Position numbers and translations under genes: made by a program
Source of the DNA: Blastobasis lacticolella
Lineage: Eukaryota > Arthropoda > Insecta > Lepidoptera > Blastobasidae
Direction: 5' to 3'
Length of the DNA: 64,000 bases
Assembly (NCBI GenBank): GCA_905147135.1
Contig: LR990048.1
Coordinates: 16,352,563-16,416,562 of the forward strand
Part shown: in pieces, positions 57,194-64,000 of the stretch
How positions within the stretch are numbered: position 1 is the stretch's first letter
Layout of the letters: each line of letters begins with the position of its first letter
The notes under the pieces: model-generated
What the model saw: only the letters and a program-made list of their open reading frames with translations
Databases searched by the model: none
What the model was told of the DNA's origin: nothing

Positions 57194-57199
57194 AATAAA
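57194..57199 (+). terminator. Polyadenylation signal of the myosin gene
   Basis: An AATAAA hexamer followed by AT-rich and T-rich sequence. It is the first AATAAA that I found after the stop codon. Cleavage would be expected some 15-30 nt later. Confidence 0.55.
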
Positions 57200-57220
57200 A
57201 TATATTTTGAAATATCTATG

Positions 57221-58640
57221 TTTTTATTTTTCAATAAGAATTTCGTAAAAGACAGCCGTAAGCAAAACTGAATGAATTTCCTTGGACGGCCATCGGGCAT
57301 TGTTTCGCGGGACTCTATTCATCGGATCTTTATTATTATTAATTTTTAGCGTTCCTCCCGCAGCCCAATGTTACTCCTAAAGAGTTTGATATACCAAGAA
57401 ACTCACCATTAGACGCAGGAGAACGACATTAGTGATTTTTACGCGCCTACCGCAAATGGTATAATGGCACCCTCCGGACTATCGAGAGAGGGAGGCACAA
57501 AACACTCATGTATATCAGCCGGAGAGTTTAGTATGGTACCAGCGTGGCCGGCTGGCTGGTAATGCTGGGCTCGCGGGGGACTAAAGCGCCTACCAACTAA
57601 ACTCTGCCTTGGATACTCTCAAGGTACCACAGCCGGGAAAGCTTTTTAGGTTTCATCGAATAGGGATGGGGTACGCACAACATTAGTAAGCGTGATGTAG
57701 AATGTATGCAGTACAATGCAGTTTCAAGCACGCATAGCAGCCCTATCTAGCGGCGATTTGCTATACTGACTTTGATACTATTTGACTTATTGCCTGGCCA
57801 GAGTAGTACGTGGATACCTACTTCTCTAGACAGCAGGCATGGGCGACATTTTGGCAGAATTAGTTTTCAATGTTGTATGCATCAGCTGATTTTACAGCGA
57901 TTTCAGTGTTGGCGCCATAGTAAAAATGGTCTTTCATGATTTAATTGTTTTATTTTAATAACTTGACAAAAAATTGCCCCTTTAATTTTATCTTATTTAA
58001 ATATACTTTTTTTAATAATTATTATAATTTTAAATTCAATTATTGGTTGTTATCCCAAGCACATGCATACGGTAGGCACCCCTTTGTATTACAATTTGAA
58101 ACCTTTAGTGGTAATAGAACAAAACTACCTACTTGTATGATAGCCATCTCGCATAAACTAGACGTGAAAAGAGCATAAGCCCAATTCGCAGAAAAATAAC
58201 ATGTCTATGTCACACCAAGTGGAAACCCTACCGATTAACAATGGTATCTACTGAATGCACAGGCGACAAACAAAAAATTTGGTCTCAAGCATATCAACAG
58301 CCGCCTCTGATATGATCTTTGTTGGCGTAGATCCGCGTTTGTAAGCGCGATGGTATCGGTGCACCGCGTGACGAGCGTTTATTACACAAATTTATTGCCC
58401 TATTCATTATTTTTGTGTGGGAAAATGAATTCAGTAATTTTTTTCGTGTGCGTATTTCCTTTTATGGTTAAGTTTCACGTAGAGACAAGATGCTAAAATA
58501 CACCGCATACAAGTATTTAATATGATTTGACCATTGCTTATTAATTAAATTGTGTGGTTTCTAAAAATATTAGGGGAAAATTGAACCATTTTTATGTTTG
58601 GACCAAAGTAACCGCTCTCGACAGATAACTTATCAATAAT
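57221..58640 (+). other. Intergenic DNA after the myosin gene
   Basis: No gene is recognised. A moderately GC-rich block at 57440-57660 shows no motif. Confidence 0.45.
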
Positions 58641-58657
58641 TTGTTAGCATTGATCCT

Positions 58658-58712
58658 GCATACGTAACGTCTGTGGTCCCCTTAGCAAGGGGACCACAGA
58701 CGTTACGTATGC
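58658..58712. repeat. Perfect 26-bp inverted repeat with 3-nt loop
   Basis: GCATACGTAACGTCTGTGGT and the next six bases (58658-58683), loop AGC, then the exact complement (58687-58712). Confidence 0.96.
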
Positions 58713-60440
58713 CCGATAACAAAGTCACATCTTACTCTTGACGTAATATTTCCCTCATAATTTTTGTTTCATTATAGAAATTGAAATCATTTATTTGTCT
58801 AGTTAGATATATGTATTTACTCTTAGTTTACAATGGGTAATTCCTTAATACTAATAAACAATGATCTATGACTCGTCGTATTAAATACCTATCGATCTAG
58901 CTAGGTCCCAAACATAGGCTACTTAACACTATAAACAAAGACGATGACAATGGGAAATGAGACCACGGACGGCACCTACCAGCAAAGTCGCATATTTGTG
59001 TGGGCGGTACGATCCGCAGCAACGCCGAAGGCACACAATTGCGTAACACCTATAGAAAGTGAATACATATTACTTAATACAAAGTAACTTTCTATTGGAA
59101 TTTTGGAAGCCCTTCATCCAATTTTAGTTGTAATGACTTAGTGAGCTTTTAAGAAAACTTGTTCACTCTTATTAGAAGACGATGAGGACTGCCACTTATT
59201 TACACTAAACTACTAACAAATATGTATTGATCTGTAATTTGTCGTAGCTTTGATGTTATGGGTGACAGATACCGCTTACCATCAGATGCGATGTTTGCTC
59301 GTTTGTCACTGATTGTGAGTAAAACAAAAAAGCTTTGTGCAAAATCTCACTAACGCTCTGTTCCAACACCGCCACAGGTAGGCATCAACGAGTTATTAAT
59401 TGTGGTTGCGACCACGCCTGAAGACACGTCAGTATTTGTCATGGGTACCTAATTGTAGGCATGTCGTGTGCGCGTATAAATACGAATAAGTAAACATCTA
59501 AGTACATATTATGTTGTTACACGTTTCCAGTACATCAGTCTTACAGATAGATGGCAAGGTTATGGCCTCCACAAGAAATGTTGATGCAGATCTGCAGAAT
59601 TAGATCAAATATGGCAATTGTAGCAATCAAACTATCGTTCAGTGGTCTTATTTACCAGGTTGGCCAGGGCGGTCAAATTATAGCGAATTGCCAAGAGAGT
59701 TAGGATGAACCAAGAATTTAAAAAAAGGAGCCTAAGTTCCAAAACTATCGAGGTTGCTGCGCTCGCCCATCGCAACAGCGAAGACAGTAGCACTAGATTG
59801 AGGTGGCCTGGGGCGGGACTAGATCTCCTCTACATACGCCGCTGCCCACTATTACGCTACGCTAGAGTGACGCGCTGCTGCTGCCGTAGGTAATCATTAA
59901 GGGACCCGGTTTACCTAACTTCGCGTAGCATACCTATATGTAAGGCGATAATGGTAGGTAAGTAGCCTACCTATCTGCTCAAACTCGAGTCGAAGATTTA
60001 AATAGGTGGTCCCCATCTCTACATCCCTTGATGGCTTCCCGGAGTTTGATGCGCAGGCGCAGGAGTCTGCCAAGGCTCCGCGCCGGTTCCCACGGCTTTG
60101 TGCGACCACTCGGAGTGACTCGGACCTCAAGGCTGGCGTTTAGCATGCGCGTCGCGTACCGCTAATGTCCATACGAGGCCTGGGAGGACCATTTACAAAC
60201 AATAATATTGCTGGTACCTGGTTACTAACACCGTCAGTGCAGGCTACTGCAGCTTTGTTCGCAGAGTAGCTGAGTGGTAAACAATTAAATTCATAATCCA
60301 AAAAAATCCGCCCAAAGTAGTGAAATTTTATTAAGCTCCGTGTTTGTAATAATTCCACCAATAGATGTCGGAAGAACTCATTTAAAATGGATTTTAAAAA
60401 GAATCTCATCGAAATCTGTCCATCAGTTCAAGAGCTACAA
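58713..60440 (+). other. Intergenic stretch without recognised features
   Basis: The open frames at 59705 and on the minus strand at 59915 and 60140 have no motif. A GC-richer block at 60030-60160 is unexplained. Confidence 0.4.
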
Positions 60441-60444
60441 TGTT

Positions 60445-60676
60445 GGATGACTCGTTACACCGTGTCGTGGCCGAACCGAGTCTCGGCCGTAACGTAGCCC
60501 AGTCAAATAATATCTCTAATATTTTGTATGGGCTCATGCTTTATCGACCGACTGTCAGCTAAGCAATGCCAACTCGTTGCCCCTATGCATGAGCGTACAA
60601 AATATATGGGATATTAGTTGACCGTGCTACGGGCGAGACTCGGGTCGGACCCGCCTCGGTGCAGCGTGAGTCATCC
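60445..60676. mobile_element. Foldback MITE with about 90-bp imperfect inverted repeats
   Basis: GGATGACTC...GAGTCTCGGCCGTA...TTTTGTATGGGCTCATGC (60445-60540) is the imperfect reverse complement of GCATGAGCGTACAAAATAT...GAGTCATCC (60587-60676). The arms share GAGTCTCG, TTTTGTA and the GGATGACTC ends. The GC-rich arms contrast with the flanks. Confidence 0.65.
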
Positions 60677-61999
60677 TTATCACAGATACGCTAAATAAAA
60701 CATCCCCCATTTTGCATCGAGGGTTAAAAACGTGTTAAAAGCAATGGACAAATTACTGAACCCCTTTGATCCCAACAAAGTTTTTTGTGTGAAGTAATTA
60801 AACTTGCACAGAGTCGTTTAGTTTTCCCGCGCGTATTTTCCTCAGCACTCGGGGCCACTGCCGCGTGAGAAACCGACAGATCGTCGTAATAATATGTGTC
60901 ATATTTTAATTCGCATACATTATTTACTCTGTGATTTTACTGAATAACAACTAAACCATTGTGAATCATGCACTGAGGTTACTCGGCAAATCGTAGGTTC
61001 TCTAGCAAGGTCTGGCCGACACTTCCATCGAAATAGTCTTCGCTTCCTGCCATTATTATCACGAACATGATTGGTTAACAATATATGAAGGAAATTTACA
61101 TTGTCTTCCTTCATGCACTCAGGGAAACAAGATTTTTATAGTTTACCGCCAGATGTAGCAAAGTGAGTGAAATTGAAAACTTGGTATCCTCCTTGGGTGC
61201 TAGTCTGCAGTCTCTAAGAGTTATCGTACCTAATTTCAACATAAGAGCCCTGATGACAATTTTGATGACCTCAGCGATTTCGATAGGAATAACTGGGTTG
61301 AGAAATTATTATTACAATGAACAAGTCAGGTAGCGGGATTGCAAGCACGCGTACTTTGTTTATTGTTTATTAATTGCAACGTACTATCTGCACGTACCAA
61401 CGCATATTTCTGTCGCATCTAAATTGCAGAAACCGCCTTTTCTTTGTAAATCTAGTACATTATAACAAGTAATCGTTGCTTTTCGTACAATCGCTATTTC
61501 TACAATGATTGTATTCTTTCACTATAATAACGTTGGACTAAACGTTCTAAAGATAATTGTATCCTCGTATTTGTCCGGTATGGCATTCCTTCTACAGTAT
61601 AGGTATTACCGACACCATCATTATGATAATGACGGGTCAATGCTGCACGTACTATTTGTCGGAGTAGAATAGAAGGTAATTAGACTAACAAATAAACAAA
61701 TAGTATCGGAAGCAGTCGAGTGACATGACAACCGATGTTAGTCATAGCAAGAACATCTTGAAAAGGCGCGAGGACGCCGAACAAATAAAAACTATAAATG
61801 TTTGTCAGGAAAAATTCAATTACTGAAATGTAATTATTTTAAAATCAGAGTTCAGAACACTACCATTTACCTAAGTTTAACCTTATGAAAAAAAATTCAT
61901 AAGCTTTTATTGCGCGGTGTAGTACCTACTTAACAAGACCATTCCAAAGAGCCCAAACACGATGGGGTTACCTTATTGATAGATAGATATATATTGCGT
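60677..61999 (+). other. Intergenic stretch without recognised features
   Basis: AT-rich; nothing is recognised. Confidence 0.4.
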
Positions 62000-62240
62000 T
62001 GATTAGTTCCCATGACCACCTTCAGATTCCATCATCAGACCAGCTCCATGGTACCATATTAATGCATTGTAATCTAAGTTACATACCAGGTTACACACAG
62101 GTATACAAAATTTCAACTCAATCGGATACCAACAAATGGTCGAAAGATTGCAAATTTTGAGGGACAACTTACATACATACGAACAGTGCAAGTTAAATAA
62201 AAGCTTGTAAAAACAAGTATAGCACAGACACAAGCTGAAT
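62000..62240. repeat. Probable dispersed repeat
   Basis: GTTACACACAGGTATACAAA, ACTCAATCGGATACCAAC and AAGTTAAATAAAAGCTTGTA look like a repeat type seen in many lepidopteran introns, but there is no second copy in this window. The long minus-strand frame here has no motif. Confidence 0.35.
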
Positions 62241-64000
62241 TTAACTATTCTTGTACACACGTGTACCGCGGTCACATCACCTTTGTGTACATTAGTGTAA
62301 CTTTCTGTAGATACAATGAACTCTAGCGTAATCTCAGAACCGGTAGTCACCGAGTCGGCGGAAGGTATCTGTGTCACAGTGATAGCGTCGTGTCGACATA
62401 GGTTAATCGGTAGGTTAAATTCACCGTTGGTTACTCAGCGACGACACGGTAACAGGCGTAATTAAGTTCGATCTCATATTCTCTGATCACGCGCCCCAAT
62501 TTTCCACATGTCGATTGTGTGATCATTACTCTAGCAGCACTCTTGATACTGTGAAAGCTCGTATTGGCGGGTAATCTTATTCTAATCATAAAGAAGTCCT
62601 TTAGTTCTATCTTATAATCGTATTATCATTTTCGTCATTCGTTTTTGTTAGTAAATTCCTAGCCGTGAATTCATACCTAACTCTATGCAATGTTACCTTA
62701 TTGCGAGTGTTTAATTATTTTTTCTATCGTAGGTACCTACGTAACCAGTTTTTAGTTCTTTGTTACTGTCGACCTAACGCCACCTTAGTGTACCTATAGT
62801 CAGGCAGGACAATCGAATAACATGTTATTACTTTCTGACTAAATATTAGGTCATACAAAAGGCACCTCGGGCAGACACCTCATAATAAGTGAATAGATTA
62901 AATTAAACAGTAGTAGGTATTGACAATAACATTTGACAATGCTAATTGTAGAACTTTTGTATTTAACTTATTGACATTACTTTAAAACGCGCCGGAAAAA
63001 CGTAAGCGTTTTACAGACTGTGTTCTCAGGAACCAATTAGAATACATACCTATTCTCGAGATACCGCATGTCGTCACGACCATTTTTTTTTTCATTTTAA
63101 AATGCATTCGCATTACAGGTGAGGATTGCTTACTTCAGCCCAGAATCCTTCCCAAACCATTGCTATAACTTCAGCACTATATCGCTACCATTTTTACTAC
63201 GCCCAACTTCCGTTATAGTTTATCATTAGGTATTTCACAACTTCTGACATTATAAAAAGTTTTTAAACTGAGGATTCTGGGCCAATGGACAACCTCACAC
63301 CTTTTCCTTCCTGTTTACCTAGCCCGCCCACTAGAACTTCCGATATTGTCGCACTATTAGCACTGCATTGGCCCTCAAATTCTAGTTCAAAGGCGAATTT
63401 CTCAACAAACTGTATCATTCATTGAACCATTTTGGCGGTCCTTTCGGTTAGCGATGCCCTAAGACGAGTGCGGCCGCGGTTAGCAGCTGTGATGTTGCGA
63501 AACCGAGCAATGGGCCGAGCCAGTGTAGGTTGTACCTCGTCAAGGCTCAATCACGCGCGTAAACCTACTTCGAATTTGTGCGTACGTGTTTATGGGTCGC
63601 CAGACGCAACAATCAACGCGTGATTTAATATATTTAGAGTAATAAATGCTTACGTGGCGTAAAACCAATCTTTGCTCGCTCACCCACGTAACTTCCTAAG
63701 AGTTTACTAACTTTGTATACGTTACTGGACATGAATGCGGTTGACCACAAACATGCCATACGACATCACCATTTATCTTCGCGAGTTCTCGAATTAACGT
63801 CATTAATTCCTGTTTTTGTACAACACACCGCGGAATCAGATACGTACATTAATAAAAACAGTGTGGCTTTTTACACGGTGACGCTTACAAATGAGCAAGC
63901 ACTTTTAATTAATTTTAAACGCGAATGAGTCAAAATACTAAATAATTTGAATGGCACGCACGTTGTGCCTACAGTCAGACGGTAATAAGTGTGCGACACA
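62241..64000 (+). other. Intergenic end of the window
   Basis: No gene, RNA or repeat is recognised. Confidence 0.4.

Larger units (their letters stand above)
1..57220 (+). other. Myo15: Gene span: class XV myosin (3' part, continues before the window)
   Basis: Fifteen exons on the plus strand join with consistent phases into an open frame of 1219 residues ending at 55253. The visible protein has a Pro-rich and Arg/Asp-rich linker (residues about 1-410), a FERM-like block (about 411-601), a charged linker (602-690), a MyTH4 domain (about 690-890) and a FERM domain (about 891-1210). This order is that of the tail of class XV myosins (vertebrate MYO15A, Drosophila Myo10A/sisyphus), actin motors of filopodia and stereocilia. 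The motor, IQ motifs and first MyTH4 must lie upstream of base 1. Introns range from 78 nt to about 30 kb. The assignment to class XV rather than VII or X rests on the pre-SH3 block (KWRWPPPK, then VPWKLRVRKEFF) placed before the C-terminal MyTH4-FERM. The SH3 normally found between exons 5 and 6 was not seen. Confidence 0.88.
55254..57220 (+). other. Myosin XV 3' UTR, probably with one intron
   Basis: After the stop the donor-like GATG|GTATGC at 55261/55262 and the acceptor TTGTTTCAG|ATAGC at 56202/56203 would remove about 940 nt from the 3' UTR. The donor lies 8 nt past the stop, close enough to avoid nonsense-mediated decay. A dispersed repeat (55785-55995) sits inside this putative intron. 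No coding frame of note occurs. The UTR ends near the signal at 57194. Confidence 0.5.

Noticed and set aside
62003..62377. 124-residue minus-strand frame
   Set aside because: Cysteine-rich but without motif, and overlapping sequence that looks like a dispersed repeat. Judged chance.
1..64000. CRISPR arrays, operons, integrons or bacterial defence systems
   Set aside because: The DNA is plainly that of an insect nuclear genome. The short tandem arrays have no spacer-repeat pattern.

Overview
The window is animal DNA, almost certainly from a moth or butterfly. It is AT-rich, with small GC-rich exons far apart, canonical GT-AG introns, no operon structure, and many dispersed repeats of the kinds common in Lepidoptera: non-LTR retrotransposon 3' ends, tRNA-derived SINEs and foldback elements. 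Species cannot be read from the sequence.

The window holds the 3' part of one large plus-strand gene, a class XV unconventional myosin (the class of vertebrate MYO15A and Drosophila Myo10A/sisyphus). I could chain fifteen exons from base 1 to the stop codon at 55251-55253. Their phases agree at every junction and they sum to 3660 nt, or 1219 residues plus stop. Motor, IQ and first MyTH4 regions would lie before base 1. Exons 1-5 (1-4404) encode a proline-rich, charged linker and the FERM-like block that precedes SH3 in this class. An intron of almost 30 kb follows (4405-34165). Exons 6-9 (34166-46295) encode the C-terminal MyTH4 domain and exons 10-15 (48942-55253) the C-terminal FERM domain. 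I found no SH3 exon. The 3' UTR probably contains one intron and ends near a polyadenylation signal at 57194.

Inside the gene are three or four ATG-bearing, GC-rich candidate first exons (14364, 33382, 39548 and more weakly 38611). Their donor phases match the acceptor of exon 6 or exon 7. If real they would make motor-less tail proteins. Intron 9 contains a complete three-exon gene on the same strand (46750-48239, 209 residues) with a Cor1-type coiled-coil region like the synaptonemal complex protein SYCP3.

Three exons of the myosin have been partly duplicated together with their 5' splice sites. Exon 12 is followed by further 166-bp copies. Exon 5 has a decayed copy about 1 kb downstream. 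The end of exon 14 has a decayed copy split by an insertion.

The long introns and the intergenic tail (57221-64000) hold LINE fragments, at least four dispersed repeat families, two elements with long terminal inverted repeats, a 121-bp nested palindrome and four short near-perfect hairpins. Most other open frames are chance frames or repeat remnants. All calls come from reading the sequence; no database search was run.
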